30,492 nt of DNA, from the NCBI GenBank assembly GCA_021323555.1, contig JAJONP010000041.1, forward strand, positions 1 through 30,492, read 5' to 3'. This DNA comes from Gammaproteobacteria bacterium. Lineage in GTDB: Bacteria; Pseudomonadota; Gammaproteobacteria; DSM-16500. A model generated the notes under the pieces. It searched no databases and had not been told where the DNA came from. It saw only the letters and a program-made list of their open reading frames with translations. Positions 17,413 through 26,940 of this stretch are shown piece after piece; the stretch's first letter is position 1, and the number at the start of each line of letters is the position of its first letter. Position numbers and translations under genes: made by a program.

Positions 17413-18996
17413 ATGCAGACCGATGCGATACAATCATTGTTTGAGGCGATTCCTGAAAGCGCCGTATTGCTTGACCGCGTAGGTCGTATTATTGATTGGA
17501 ACCATGGGGCAGCCTCTTTATTTGGTTACCACAAAAAAGAAGTGCTAGGAAAATCCATTAACGTCATTTATCAGCAAAATCATCCCTTTCAGAAAATCAT
17601 TCAAGAAACGCTATCACAGCAAAAAAAATGGGCGGCAGAAACGCGCTATATCCGAAAAAATGGTATCAAAGGTGTATGCAGGACCCACCTTAATTCGATC
17701 ACCGCATCATGCAACAATAAAGATAAAGCCACTGCGATTGTGACACATCAGGATATACTTCCTTATAAATCAGTTGAAACAGATTTGAATAGCACTATCC
17801 TAAATCTTAAGAACCAGTTACAAGAACAATCTGAGCTATCACAAGCTACCCACTATTTATTGCTTAAGATTTTATATATACAAGAACAAAATGAAAAAGC
17901 ACTGCGAGAAAATAAATTACTGTTTGATTTATTAGTTGAGAACACAACGGACATTATTTCACGGCTATCACCCGATGGCACTTATCTTTATGCATCGCCT
18001 TCTGCTAAGGCATTATTAGGCTACCACCCCGATGAATTATTAAATTGTAATTTCTATAAATTTGTCCATTATGATGACATCAAAAAATTAAAAAAAGCCT
18101 TTAATCCACGTAAAAATCTACATAATCATCAGATTGTCATTTACCGATTGAGAAGAAAAGAAGGTGATTACCGTTGGTTTGAAAGCAATCTCCGAGCGCT
18201 TTATGACGAAGACACCAAAACGATACGCGAAATACAGGCTGCTTCACGGGACATCACAGACCGTGTGCTTGACAAAAAAGCACGATTACGAGGACAACAA
18301 CTCGCTCATGTCTCTCGTCTTAGTAGTATGGAAGAAATGGCCTCTGGCATGGCGCACGAAATTAATCAACCGCTTGCGGCCGTTGTTAATTACACCCAAG
18401 GTTGCGTACGCTATTTGCAAAATAAACAACATGACTCGGCCCAAATCATCGAAATCATGAAAAAAGCAGTCGCCCAAGCACAACGAGCTGGCGAAGTCAT
18501 TCATCGGCTTAAAAACTTTTTTTGCAAAGGACAGTTATTCAAAACACCGTGCAAAATTAACAGTCTTATTCGCGAAACCGTTACTTTGATTCGCAATGAT
18601 CTTAATAATGCAAAAATAAAAATAGAATTTAACCTTTCAAAAACCGTGCAAATGATTTCGGCTGATAAAATACAATTACAGCAAGTGCTACTCAATCTCA
18701 TTCAAAATGCGATTGATGCCATGCAACAAACAGACCAAAAATCAAGAAAAATTCATATCCATACTAAAACAATCGATGCAAATTCCATTGAAGTTACTTT
18801 ACATGATACAGGCCCTGGTTTTTCAAAAGATATGATCGATAAAGTATTTGAGCCATTTTTTACAACAAAGGCCCATGGCCGCGGCATGGGTTTAGCCATT
18901 TGTCGTTCCATTATTGAGGCACACGGCGGACAATTTACAATTAATCCAAACACTCACAACCATAGCTGGATACGCTTTGTTTTACCCATTAATTAA
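17413..18996 (+). CDS. PAS-PAS sensor histidine kinase, FixL-like
   Basis: A 527-residue kinase with no obvious membrane segments, so probably cytoplasmic. Domains: PAS 1 (about 6-115, ESAVLLDRVGRIIDWNHGAASLFGY), a helical linker (about 120-165), PAS 2 with a PAC segment (about 168-285, LSPDGTYLYASPSAKALLGYHPDEL), HisKA with the phosphorylated His315 in GMAHEINQPLAAVVNYTQG, and HATPase (about 395-525; NLIQNAIDAM, DTGPGF, GRGMGLAICRSI). The HEINQPL H-box and pairing with a LuxR-type regulator match the FixL/TodS-like group. I could not identify a haem ligand, so the sensed signal is unknown. It is followed after 10 bases by the cognate regulator; AAAGGA precedes the start. Confidence 0.95.
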   Translation: MQTDAIQSLFEAIPESAVLLDRVGRIIDWNHGAASLFGYHKKEVLGKSINVIYQQNHPFQKIIQETLSQQKKWAAETRYIRKNGIKGVCRTHLNSITASCNNKDKATAIVTHQDILPYKSVETDLNSTILNLKNQLQEQSELSQATHYLLLKILYIQEQNEKALRENKLLFDLLVENTTDIISRLSPDGTYLYASPSAKALLGYHPDELLNCNFYKFVHYDDIKKLKKAFNPRKNLHNHQIVIYRLRRKEGDYRWFESNLRALYDEDTKTIREIQAASRDITDRVLDKKARLRGQQLAHVSRLSSMEEMASGMAHEINQPLAAVVNYTQGCVRYLQNKQHDSAQIIEIMKKAVAQAQRAGEVIHRLKNFFCKGQLFKTPCKINSLIRETVTLIRNDLNNAKIKIEFNLSKTVQMISADKIQLQQVLLNLIQNAIDAMQQTDQKSRKIHIHTKTIDANSIEVTLHDTGPGFSKDMIDKVFEPFFTTKAHGRGMGLAICRSIIEAHGGQFTINPNTHNHSWIRFVLPIN

Positions 18997-19006
18997 GGAG
19001 GATAGT

Positions 19007-19645
19007 ATGCCCGTCACGTCAATGAACGCAATCGTCTATGTTGTCGATGATGATACTGCCATGGCAGAGTCACTTTCATGGATCATTGAATCAGTCGGTT
19101 TAAAATCTAAAATTTACACCTGCGCGCAGGATTTTTTAAATGCTTACAATCCTGACCAGCACGGTTGCTTACTCCTGGATGTGCGTATGCCCGGGATGAG
19201 TGGGCCAGAATTACAAACCAAATTACTTGCTCTCAGTGCAAAAATACCGATTATTTTTATTAGTGGCCACGGAGATGTGCCTCTTGCCGTACGTATCATG
19301 AAAGCAGGGGCTGTGGACTTTCTCACTAAACCATTCAACGATCAGGTATTGCTTGAAAGCATTAATAGAGCTTTACGATCTGACAAAATTAATCGTGAAA
19401 AACAACAAGAAAACGCACAAGCAGAAGCAAAATTCGCATTATTATCACCACGTGAAGCACAAGTATTACAAGGAATCGTTGCGGGAAAACAAAATAAAGT
19501 TATTTCATCCGAGCTGAATATTTCACTTAAAACAGTGGAAGCACATCGTGCCAGCGTGATGAAAAAAATGGGTGTTCGATCCGTGCCAGAACTAGTAAAA
19601 CTTGTTCTGACCAATGGAGCCCAAGAACCTGTGACATCAGAGTAA
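19007..19645 (+). CDS. FixJ-family response regulator (REC-LuxR HTH)
   Basis: A 212-residue transcription factor. The receiver domain (about 8-122) has the acidic pocket DDD at 14-16, the phosphoacceptor Asp58 in LLLDVRMPGMSG, ISGHGDVPLAVRIMKAGAVD and the Lys in FLTKPF. The C-terminal LuxR/GerE HTH is at about 145-200 (LSPREAQVLQGIVAGKQNKVIS then LKTVEAHRASVMKKMG). The frame is open from 18914, but ATG 19007 is clear: a perfect AAGGAGG at 18995-19001 sits 5 bases upstream. It is co-transcribed with the kinase. The MKKMGVRSVPELVKL ending is typical of the FixJ/TodT group. Targets are unknown; the following usp-like gene is a candidate. Confidence 0.96.
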   Translation: MPVTSMNAIVYVVDDDTAMAESLSWIIESVGLKSKIYTCAQDFLNAYNPDQHGCLLLDVRMPGMSGPELQTKLLALSAKIPIIFISGHGDVPLAVRIMKAGAVDFLTKPFNDQVLLESINRALRSDKINREKQQENAQAEAKFALLSPREAQVLQGIVAGKQNKVISSELNISLKTVEAHRASVMKKMGVRSVPELVKLVLTNGAQEPVTSE

Positions 19646-19776
19646 ATTAACACTGATCACAGTGCCTAAACCCCTAAATCCTTAAGTAAATACCCTCCTT
19701 TTCAACAGGGTCATTAAGTATATTTTCGTTGGTTTTCGCTAATTTCTATCAGGCATTTAATCATGAGATGATAACC

Positions 19777-19802
19777 ATCCCTATAAAAAAATTAATAGGG
19801 AT
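19777..19802. promoter_or_regulatory. Inverted repeat upstream of the usp-like gene
   Basis: ATCCCTAT (19777-19784) and ATAGGGAT (19795-19802) are perfect 8-bp inverted arms around an A/T-only 10-base spacer, 54 bases before the usp-like start codon. The geometry (centres 18 bp apart) suits either a dimeric regulator's site or a small hairpin in the leader. No T tract follows, so a terminator is unlikely. Confidence 0.45.
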
Positions 19803-19855
19803 ATACCACTCATCATACGTAGGAAACCGAATACACGTTAGGGAGAAGCACTAAA

Positions 19856-20299
19856 ATGGATGCATGTAAAAATGTTTTACTTGTCACAAATGCAACAACA
19901 GATGCTGAGATTGCAGAAATCAAAAAAATTATTGTTCAAAGTGCAGAACCGCATTTAAAAATAAAACTCAGCCTAGTGCATATTATCCCAACTCTCCCCA
20001 CCTGCTACTTTAATATGCCTTCCATGATGTTATTAGCTGAGCGTTATTATGAAGATGCAAAAAAATCACTTGCTTGTATAGGTGAATTATTGAATATCCA
20101 TCAAGACCACCAATGGCTTATCACTGGCAAGGCAAGAGCTGAAGTATTGCGCCTGGCAAACAAGCTGAACACACACTTTATCTTGGCTAGTCATACTACC
20201 CTTCCAGAATTGCGCAAACCATTTTTATTCAATCTACGAACCAAAAACCCAACGCCTATTAGAGCCATCAACCATATTAGCTTGCCAGAGGCTAATTAA
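19856..20299 (+). CDS. Universal stress protein (UspA-like)
   Basis: A 147-residue alpha/beta protein resembling the Usp family: the N-terminal strand NVLLVTNATTDAE, the LKIKLSLVHII strand after the first helix, then HQWLITGKARAEVLRLANKLNTHFILASHT, which corresponds to the Usp G.....I...A......LI..GSH region. The classic ATP-binding G-2x-G-9x-G-S/T motif is not seen at the C terminus, so it may belong to the non-nucleotide-binding group. AGGGAG precedes the ATG. It follows the two-component genes by 210 bases with an inverted repeat in between, so it may be one of their targets. Confidence 0.78.
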   Translation: MDACKNVLLVTNATTDAEIAEIKKIIVQSAEPHLKIKLSLVHIIPTLPTCYFNMPSMMLLAERYYEDAKKSLACIGELLNIHQDHQWLITGKARAEVLRLANKLNTHFILASHTTLPELRKPFLFNLRTKNPTPIRAINHISLPEAN

Positions 20300-20530
20300 C
20301 AGCCATAACAACAGTAGTTCTTAGCATCTCTTGACAATTCGTTAAGCTGAGACGGAACTCTTTGGCTTGCTATTATTGGCAAGTACCACAGCGCAGGTTA
20401 CAAGAACTAAACGAGCAGAAGAACGTAGAAGATCAAAGGGTTATGGTCAACATAGTAAAATTGTCAACCGAGCCTAATAATTGATGCTCGCCAGCGTCTG
20501 TGTCATACTGGCTTCCCTAATCCTATAACA
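20300..20530. other. Intergenic stretch with no recognisable gene
   Basis: Between the usp-like gene and the Rpn relic I find only short frames interrupted by stops (the longest about 50 codons, ending near 20473) with no family resemblance. It could be decayed sequence belonging to the same degraded element as the Rpn relic, since the relic's frame stays open upstream to about 20460 but without similarity. Confidence 0.4.
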
Positions 20531-20704
20531 ATAGAAGGTGTAGAAAAAGGCTTAAAGGAAGGTATAGAAAAAGGCCGAGAGGAAGGTGAGCTAGAAGCTA
20601 AATATGCTATTGCACGTAAATTATTGGCAAGAAATTATTCCTTGGAAGACATTAGCCTGATAACTGGATTATTGGATACTCATATCCAGGCGTTAAAAGA
20701 TTAA
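20531..20704 (+). pseudogene. C-terminal relic of an Rpn/PDDEXK-type transposase-nuclease
   Basis: Translating 20531-20704 gives 57 codons and a stop. They carry the charged Lys/Glu/Gly repeat EGVEKGLKEGIEKGREEGE followed by AKYAIARKLLARNYSLEDIS and LITGLLD. This is the typical C-terminal tail of the Rpn family (recombination-promoting nuclease; PD-(D/E)XK transposase-like). The catalytic N-terminal three quarters are absent and there is no start codon or ribosome binding site, so it is a remnant. It points to past insertion of a mobile or accessory gene just upstream of secA. Confidence 0.72.
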
Positions 20705-20811
20705 GCACATTCTGAGGTAAAAATATTGTATTTTCTGCAACTATTTGACTTTTCATCTAAAGTAGGTAATGCTTCAAGCCTGTTTTTATCGAATTTATAT
20801 GTGAAAATCCC

Positions 20812-23523
20812 GTGATTAGTCGTATTTTTAGTCAAGTCTTTGGTAATCGCAACCAACGCGTTTTAAAACGCCTTTGGAACATTGTGACTGAGATCAATGC
20901 ATTAGAACCACGAATGGCGGCGCTTTCTGATGCAATGCTTCAAGCAAAAACCCAAGAATTTCGTCAACGGTTACAACAAGGGGAGACCCTAGAACAGTTA
21001 CTGCGAGAAGCCTTCGCAGTCGTGCGGGAGGCAGGTAAGCGCGTGCTGAAAATGCGGCATTTTGACGTACAATTACTGGGTGGAATGGTATTGCATCATG
21101 GTAATATTGCTGAAATGCGTATGGGTGAAGGAAAAACCTTAGTCGCAACGCTAGCGGCTTATTTAAACGCACTCACAGGTAAGGGGGTGCATATTGTCAC
21201 TGTAAATGATTATTTAGCAAAACGTGATGTCGCCTGGATGGGGCCTCTCTATTCATTTTTAGGTTTAACGACAGGTGTCATTTTACCCTCCATGTCTCCT
21301 CAGGAAAAACAGCAAGCTTACTTGGCTGATGTTATTTATGGAACAAACAATGAACTCGGCTTTGATTATTTGCGCGACAATATGGCGTTTAGTTTAGCGG
21401 ATAAAGTGCAACGTCCATTACACTATGCCATTGTCGATGAAGTCGATTCTATTTTAATTGATGAAGCACGTACCCCGTTGATTATTTCAGGTGCATCGGA
21501 AGAAAGAACTGATATTTATCTAGCGATTAATAATCTCATTCCGAAATTGGTTAAACAAGCGGATAAAGATGCCCCAGGCGATTATTTTATTGATGAAAAA
21601 GCAAAACAAGCTTATCTCAGCGAAGAAGGCCATCAACATGCGGAAGAATTATTTTCCAACGCAGGACTGATTCGCGAAGGCGAAAGTTTGTATGATGCTA
21701 ACCATATTATTTTAATGCATCATCTGAATGCGGGGTTACGTGCACATGCTCTTTACCAGTGTAACGTAGATTACATCGTTCAAAACGGTGAAATAGTCAT
21801 TGTGGATGAGCATACGGGTCGCACAATGCCAGGCCGTCGTTGGTCGGATGGATTGCACCAATCTATTGAAGCAAAAGAAAAGGTACAAATCCGTCAGGAA
21901 AACCAGACACTTGCCTCCATTACTTTCCAAAACTTTTTTAGGCTTTACCAAAAACTTTCTGGCATGACGGGCACGGCTGATACAGAAGCGTATGAATTTC
22001 AGCAAATTTACGGCTTAGAAGTGGTTGTATTACCAACGAACCAACCGATGATCAGGCAAGATCAACCTGACTTTGTATTTATGTCCGCCGATGAAAAATT
22101 CACAGCCATTATAGAAGATATAAAAAAAACACGTCTCACTGGGCAGCCTATTTTAGTTGGGACGGCTTCTATTGAAACTTCTGAATACCTTTCTCATTTT
22201 TTGAAAAAAGAAAATATTCCACACAATGTACTGAATGCAAAATTCCACGAGCAAGAAGCCCAAATTATTGCAGAGGCGGGTCGTCCGGGTACTGTAACCA
22301 TTGCAACTAATATGGCAGGACGAGGCACTGACATTGTATTGGGAGGTAATTTAGAAGCTGAATTAAAATCCTTGCAAAACCCAACCGAGGAAGAAATAGC
22401 CGCTCATAAAAAAGCGTGGCAAGAAAGACATGATAAAGTTATTGCGGCAGGTGGATTATATGTATTAGGCACTGAGCGTCACGAATCACGGCGTATTGAC
22501 AACCAATTGCGGGGGCGTTCTGGTCGTCAGGGAGACCCTGGCAAAACACGATTTTATCTTTCGCTTGAAGATAATTTATTGCGTATTTTTGGTGGTAACC
22601 GCTTAACTGGTATCATGAAACGGATTGGGATGGAAAAAGGCGTTGCGCTTGAGTCAAGATTATTAAGCAACAGCATTGAGAATGCACAACGCAAAGTAGA
22701 GGCACATAATTTTGACATTCGTAAACAGTTGTTGGAATACGATGATGTAGCTAACGAGCAACGAAAAGTCATCTATCATCAACGGGATAAATTACTGACA
22801 ACTGACAGCATCGCAGAAACCATCGAAACCATTCGTCAACAAGTCATTGACGAAATGATTAATACCTTTATTCCGCCACACAGTCTCGAAGAGCAATGGA
22901 ATGTGCCTGGACTCATGCAGCGATTAGAACAAGATTTTAATTTAAAATTACCTATTTCAGAATGGTTGACGCAAGAAGAGACACTACATGAAGAAAATTT
23001 GCGTGAGCGCATCCATACTACTTTCAAAGATACTTATCAGAAAAAAGAAGCCCAAGTCGAAACTGCTGTGTTGCGCCAATTTGAAAAAGCAGTGATGCTA
23101 CAAACTTTAGATAATTTCTGGCGTGATCATTTGGCTGCAATGGATTATTTACGCCAAGGCATTCATTTACGTGGATACGCTCAGAAAAATCCAAAACAAG
23201 AATATAAACGTGAAGCTTTTGAGCTATTTATTTCCTTACTCGATCGCGTGAATTATGAAGTGATTTCAGTGTTAAGTAAATTTGAAGTACGTAAAGAAGA
23301 AGATGTCACGCAGCTTGAAGCCCAACACCGTGCTGCTACACAGAACATTAAAATGGAGTATCAACATGCGGGGTTTGGCGCTTTAGAAGATGATGTTTTA
23401 TCTTCTGATAATCATACAGCTAATAGAGAGCCCATTCATACTATACCTAAAACAGGACGTAATGAACCCTGTCCTTGCGGTTCTAACAAAAAATATAAAC
23501 AATGCCATGGCAGGTTTACTTAA
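20812..23523 (+). CDS. secA: Preprotein translocase ATPase SecA
   Basis: A 903-residue ATPase that drives proteins through the SecYEG channel. Seen: GEGKT at 105-109 (Walker A), [20 protein letters not shown] (Walker B/DEAD region), the preprotein cross-linking domain, [11 protein letters not shown] and [13 protein letters not shown] of the second motor domain, and the C-terminal zinc/SecB-binding [14 protein letters not shown]. Length matches E. coli (901). The start is GTG 20812, consistent with family N termini ([15 protein letters not shown]), but no Shine-Dalgarno sequence is visible before it. A TTGACT at 20745-20750 may be a -35, with a poor -10. No secM-like ORF precedes it. Confidence 0.98.
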   Translation: MISRIFSQVFGNRNQRVLKRLWNIVTEINALEPRMAALSDAMLQAKTQEFRQRLQQGETLEQLLREAFAVVREAGKRVLKMRHFDVQLLGGMVLHHGNIAEMRMGEGKTLVATLAAYLNALTGKGVHIVTVNDYLAKRDVAWMGPLYSFLGLTTGVILPSMSPQEKQQAYLADVIYGTNNELGFDYLRDNMAFSLADKVQRPLHYAIVDEVDSILIDEARTPLIISGASEERTDIYLAINNLIPKLVKQADKDAPGDYFIDEKAKQAYLSEEGHQHAEELFSNAGLIREGESLYDANHIILMHHLNAGLRAHALYQCNVDYIVQNGEIVIVDEHTGRTMPGRRWSDGLHQSIEAKEKVQIRQENQTLASITFQNFFRLYQKLSGMTGTADTEAYEFQQIYGLEVVVLPTNQPMIRQDQPDFVFMSADEKFTAIIEDIKKTRLTGQPILVGTASIETSEYLSHFLKKENIPHNVLNAKFHEQEAQIIAEAGRPGTVTIATNMAGRGTDIVLGGNLEAELKSLQNPTEEEIAAHKKAWQERHDKVIAAGGLYVLGTERHESRRIDNQLRGRSGRQGDPGKTRFYLSLEDNLLRIFGGNRLTGIMKRIGMEKGVALESRLLSNSIENAQRKVEAHNFDIRKQLLEYDDVANEQRKVIYHQRDKLLTTDSIAETIETIRQQVIDEMINTFIPPHSLEEQWNVPGLMQRLEQDFNLKLPISEWLTQEETLHEENLRERIHTTFKDTYQKKEAQVETAVLRQFEKAVMLQTLDNFWRDHLAAMDYLRQGIHLRGYAQKNPKQEYKREAFELFISLLDRVNYEVISVLSKFEVRKEEDVTQLEAQHRAATQNIKMEYQHAGFGALEDDVLSSDNHTANREPIHTIPKTGRNEPCPCGSNKKYKQCHGRFT

Positions 23524-23528
23524 GTATC

Positions 23529-23924
23529 ATGCAAATACACGTTGCAATTGGGATCATATCAAATACCAGAGGCGAAATACTCGTTGCAAAACGCCCGCTA
23601 GACAAATCTCAAAGCGGTTTATGGGAATTCCCTGGTGGTAAAGTAGAAGAAAATGAAACCGCTTTCCAAGCATTAAAACGTGAATTATTAGAAGAAATTG
23701 GCATACAAGTCATCACAGCAACTTCTTGGTTACAAATCAAACATGCTTATCCTGATCGTACCGTATTGCTGGATACCTGGCATGTTACACACTTTTCAGG
23801 CGAACCCTTTGGCCAAGAAGGACAGCTTATTCGATGGATGCAGCCAAATCATTTCGATCAACTGCCCTTTCTTGCAGGAAACAAAGAGATTATTGAAAAA
23901 ATCCACCAAATCCACAAATTTTAA
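23529..23924 (+). CDS. mutT: MutT/Nudix hydrolase (8-oxo-dGTP diphosphatase type)
   Basis: A 131-residue Nudix protein, the size of E. coli MutT (129), which removes oxidised dGTP from the nucleotide pool. The Nudix box GKVEENETAFQALKRELLEE plus IGI lies at 37-59 and fits Gx5Ex7REUxEExGU. VAKRPLDKSQSGLWEFPGG upstream is typical of MutT proper. ATG 23529, 5 bases after the secA stop, is preferred over an in-frame ATG at 23502 inside secA, because MutT proteins begin with a short stretch before the V.VGII.N strand. The secA-mutT order is common in gammaproteobacteria. Confidence 0.95.
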   Translation: MQIHVAIGIISNTRGEILVAKRPLDKSQSGLWEFPGGKVEENETAFQALKRELLEEIGIQVITATSWLQIKHAYPDRTVLLDTWHVTHFSGEPFGQEGQLIRWMQPNHFDQLPFLAGNKEIIEKIHQIHKF

Positions 23925-23980
23925 AATGTAGGTCAGCGCGGGTAGTATGATTTTCTATTTTTTTAATGTCAATTTTATAT

Positions 23981-25267
23981 TTAGCGAGAATCTCTAGGAA
24001 CAAAATTCCTTTCTGTAGGTCCTGTATAGAGTTGTCGAGGTCGACCTAAACGGTAAGGGCTGCTAATCATTTCATTCCAATGAGCGATCCAGCCAATTGT
24101 TCTGGCTAGCGCAAAAATAACGGTAAACATATTGGTTGGGATGCCGATAGCGCTTAATGTGATGCCTGAATAAAAATCGACATTGGGATAAAGTTTTCTT
24201 TGGATAAAATAATCATCTTCTAACGCAATTTTTTCTAATTCCATTGCGAGCTTAAAAAAGGGATCATTGCGTACACCCACCGCTTCTAAAACTTCATAAC
24301 AAGTTTGCCGCATGACTTTAGCACGCGGGTCATAGTTTTTATAAACACGATGGCCAAAGCCCATTAAACGAAAAGGGTCATTCGGGTCTTTAGCACGCGC
24401 GATATATTTGCTAATCTGCGATACATCTCCAATTTCATGTAGCATATTGAGTGCAGCTTCATTAGCACCGCCATGCGCAGGGCCCCAAAGCGCTGCAATG
24501 CCTGCAGAAATACAGACAAAAGGATTAGCACCTGTTGAACCTGCCAAACGTACAGTCGATGTCGAAGCATTTTGCTCGTGGTCAGCATGCAAAATAAAAA
24601 TTTTATCCAGTGCTTTAACTAATATAGGATCAGGCGTAGTCTCTTCGCTCGGTGTTCCAAACATCATATGTAAAAAATTTTCTGCATACGACATGTGATT
24701 TTGCGGCGGCATAAAAGGCTGGCCGATTGAATATTTGTAACACATGGCTGCAATAGTTGGCATTTTAGCAATTAACCGCAACGCTGAACTAGCACGGTGT
24801 TCGGGATTTTTAATATCCAGCGAATCATGGTAAAAAGCTGATAATGCGCCAACGACACCGACCATGATCGACATAGGATGGGCATCGCGACGAAAGCCAT
24901 TAAAGAAATTACGAATTTGTTCGTGAACCATCGTATGACGATTAATCGTCTTACAAAATTCAGCATAGTGGGCGCTATCAGGCAATTCACCATTTAATAA
25001 TAAATAGCAAACTTCCAGAAAATTGGATTGTGTAGCCAATTGGTCAATTGGATAACCTCGATATAATAAAATACCTTTCTTGCCATCAATAAAAGTAATT
25101 TTAGATTCACAAGCCGCCGTTGAGCAAAAACCAGGATCATAAGTAAAATAGCCTGCATCAACGAGTTTAGTGACGTCAATGACATCTGAGCCCAATGTGC
25201 CTGAGAGTACATCAAACTCTGCTATTGAGTTATCATCAATACTTAATTTTGCCTTTTGAGCAGCCAT
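23981..25267 (-). CDS. gltA: Citrate synthase (type II)
   Basis: A 428-residue enzyme that condenses acetyl-CoA and oxaloacetate in the TCA cycle. Active-site segments are present: [42 protein letters not shown], and the catalytic Asp in NVDFYSGI. The N-terminal beta domain ([22 protein letters not shown]) is that of hexameric, NADH-regulated Gram-negative citrate synthases, and length equals that of E. coli GltA (427). AGGTGGAG lies about 7 bases upstream of the ATG. It lies 95 bases downstream of nrdB, with a 10-bp hairpin between. Confidence 0.98.
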   Translation of the reverse strand: MAAQKAKLSIDDNSIAEFDVLSGTLGSDVIDVTKLVDAGYFTYDPGFCSTAACESKITFIDGKKGILLYRGYPIDQLATQSNFLEVCYLLLNGELPDSAHYAEFCKTINRHTMVHEQIRNFFNGFRRDAHPMSIMVGVVGALSAFYHDSLDIKNPEHRASSALRLIAKMPTIAAMCYKYSIGQPFMPPQNHMSYAENFLHMMFGTPSEETTPDPILVKALDKIFILHADHEQNASTSTVRLAGSTGANPFVCISAGIAALWGPAHGGANEAALNMLHEIGDVSQISKYIARAKDPNDPFRLMGFGHRVYKNYDPRAKVMRQTCYEVLEAVGVRNDPFFKLAMELEKIALEDDYFIQRKLYPNVDFYSGITLSAIGIPTNMFTVIFALARTIGWIAHWNEMISSPYRLGRPRQLYTGPTERNFVPRDSR

Positions 25268-25323
25268 GCAGTTTCTCCACCTGTATTTATCTCAACTATA
25301 AAGAAGTCATTTGTGGGTTGCAA

Positions 25324-25358
25324 TACCCATCCTATCGCATTCTGGGAGAGGATGGGTA
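25324..25358 (-). other. Strong hairpin between nrdB and gltA
   Basis: TACCCATCCT (25324-25333) and AGGATGGGTA (25349-25358) are perfect 10-bp inverted arms with a 15-base loop, starting 5 bases past the nrdB stop. On the minus strand no T-run follows, so a standard Rho-independent terminator is not well supported. A competing short stem (TGGGT 25314-25318 with ACCCA 25325-25329) shares one arm. It may protect the nrdB mRNA end or attenuate read-through into gltA. Confidence 0.5.
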
Positions 25359-25362
25359 AAAA

Positions 25363-26457
25363 TCAATTATCCCAATTAAGAGTGCCACCCGTTTGATATT
25401 CTGTTACACGGGTTTCAAAGAAATTTTTCTCTTTTTTCAGATCCATGATTTCACTCATCCATGGGAAAGGATTTGTCGCACCTGGATACTGTTGTGGTAA
25501 ACCAATTTGTACGCAACGGCGATTTGCGATAAATTCCAGATATTCTTTAAACATCGAAGCATTCATACCTAAAATACCGCGCGGCATCGTGTCAACCGCA
25601 TACGCGTATTCCATCTCTACGCCACTCTGAATCATAGTAATCGCTTCTTGTTTGAAAGCTTCTGTCCATAAATGGGGATTTTCAATTTTAATTTGGTTGA
25701 TGACATCAATACCAAAATTTAAGTGCATGGATTCATCGCGTAAAATATATTGTAGCTGCTCAGCCGTGCCTGTCATTTTGTTGCGACGGCCCATCGATAA
25801 AATTTGTGTGAATCCGACATAAAAGAAAATACCTTCAAAAATGACATAAAATGCAATCAAATCACGTAATAATCGTTGATCATTTTCAGGTGTGCCTGTG
25901 CGAAAGTTAGGATCAGATAAGCTTTGGGTATAAGGCAAAGACCATGCGGCTTTGCGTGCAACAGCAGGCACTTCATGGTACATATTAAATACTTCAGCTT
26001 CATCCATGCCTAAGCTTTCAATGATATGTTGGTAAGCATGTGTATGTAATGCTTCTTCGAATGCCTGGCGCAGTAAATATTGACGGCATTCTGGGTTAGT
26101 AATATGTCTATACACAGCTAAAACAAGATTATTCGCGACTAAAGAATCAGCTGTCGCAAAAAATCCTAAATTACGCTTGATGATTAAGCGTTCATCTTCT
26201 GTTAAACCATTTGGATTTTTCCAAAGCGCAATATCGGCTGACATGTTAATTTCATTTGGCATCCAGTGGTTTGCGCAAGCATCTAAATATTTTTGCCATG
26301 CCCATTTGTATTTAAAAGGCACGAGCTGATTAAGATCTGCATGGCAATTAATAATGCGTTTATCATCCACACGAATGCGTGCAGCACCTATTTCAAAAAG
26401 CTCTAGGCCAGTGGCACCCCCTGTTGGAGTAGAAGTATTTTTTGCTGTATGTTCCAT
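25363..26457 (-). CDS. nrdB: Ribonucleotide reductase class I beta subunit
   Basis: A 364-residue ferritin-like radical-generating subunit. All metal ligands and the radical site can be placed: D104 ([10 protein letters not shown]), E135 and H138 with radical Tyr142 in [14 protein letters not shown], the Glu of [10 protein letters not shown], and Glu/His of [11 protein letters not shown]. Tyr is present where Phe would mark the chlamydial class Ic, so a tyrosyl-radical enzyme is expected. The C-terminal TGGTLNWDN tail resembles the peptide that docks on NrdA. TTGGAGA precedes the ATG. It lies 15 bases after the nrdA 3' end and is co-transcribed. Confidence 0.97.
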   Translation of the reverse strand: MEHTAKNTSTPTGGATGLELFEIGAARIRVDDKRIINCHADLNQLVPFKYKWAWQKYLDACANHWMPNEINMSADIALWKNPNGLTEDERLIIKRNLGFFATADSLVANNLVLAVYRHITNPECRQYLLRQAFEEALHTHAYQHIIESLGMDEAEVFNMYHEVPAVARKAAWSLPYTQSLSDPNFRTGTPENDQRLLRDLIAFYVIFEGIFFYVGFTQILSMGRRNKMTGTAEQLQYILRDESMHLNFGIDVINQIKIENPHLWTEAFKQEAITMIQSGVEMEYAYAVDTMPRGILGMNASMFKEYLEFIANRRCVQIGLPQQYPGATNPFPWMSEIMDLKKEKNFFETRVTEYQTGGTLNWDN

Positions 26458-26472
26458 TTTAATTCTCCAAGG

Positions 26473-26940
26473 TTACTGACACGCTTCGCAAGTGGGGTCA
26501 GTGATCAAACAGGCTTTTGGCTCTGTTTGCACTGCATTGAGGGCGCTATCATGAATAGTTGATTTTTCTGTATTCGTTGCGCCTAAACTACGTAGATAAT
26601 AAGTCGTTTTAAGACCACGCTGCCAGGCAAGGCGATAGAGGTGATCTAATTTTTTGCCTGAAGGTGCCGACATATATAAATTTAATGATTGTCCCTGGTC
26701 GATCCATTTTTGTCGTCTGGAAGCAGCCTCTACTAACCAGATCGGATCAATTTCAAAAACCGTTGCATACCGTTGTTTTATTTCATCAGGAATACGACTG
26801 ATTTCAGTCACACTGCCATTATAGTACTTTAAATCATTGACCATGACATCATCCCATAGCCCTATTTTTTTGAGATCAGCAACTAAATAAGGATTAATGA
26901 CAGTGAATACAGATATTTGCAATTGTCGCAGTTGGGGCAA
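26473..26940 (-). pseudogene. nrdA: nrdA, C-terminal part after a frame-breaking deletion
   Basis: This frame encodes the C-terminal approximately 145 residues of the class I ribonucleotide reductase alpha subunit. Family sequence resumes at [20 protein letters not shown] (from 26907) and continues through [20 protein letters not shown] and [20 protein letters not shown] to the redox pair at the end, TCEACQ. The YY pair corresponds to the tyrosines of the radical pathway. It is in a different frame from the N-terminal part. The residues before SVFTV are out-of-frame read-through, and there is no proper start or ribosome binding site, so it should not be made as a separate working protein. See the N-terminal part for the break. 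Confidence 0.9.

Noticed and set aside
19651..19664. CACTG-ATCA-CAGTG stem after the response regulator as a terminator
   Set aside because: The stem is only 5 bp and no T tract follows, so termination is not supported.
26894..26911. Programmed ribosomal frameshift in nrdA
   Set aside because: There is no slippery heptamer or stimulatory structure at the junction, and a frameshift alone would not restore the approximately 22 missing conserved residues.
26473..26940. Independent small protein starting at TTG 26940
   Set aside because: From 26907 on it is plainly the NrdA C terminus; the first residues are nrdA sequence read in the wrong frame. It is a fragment, not a separate gene.
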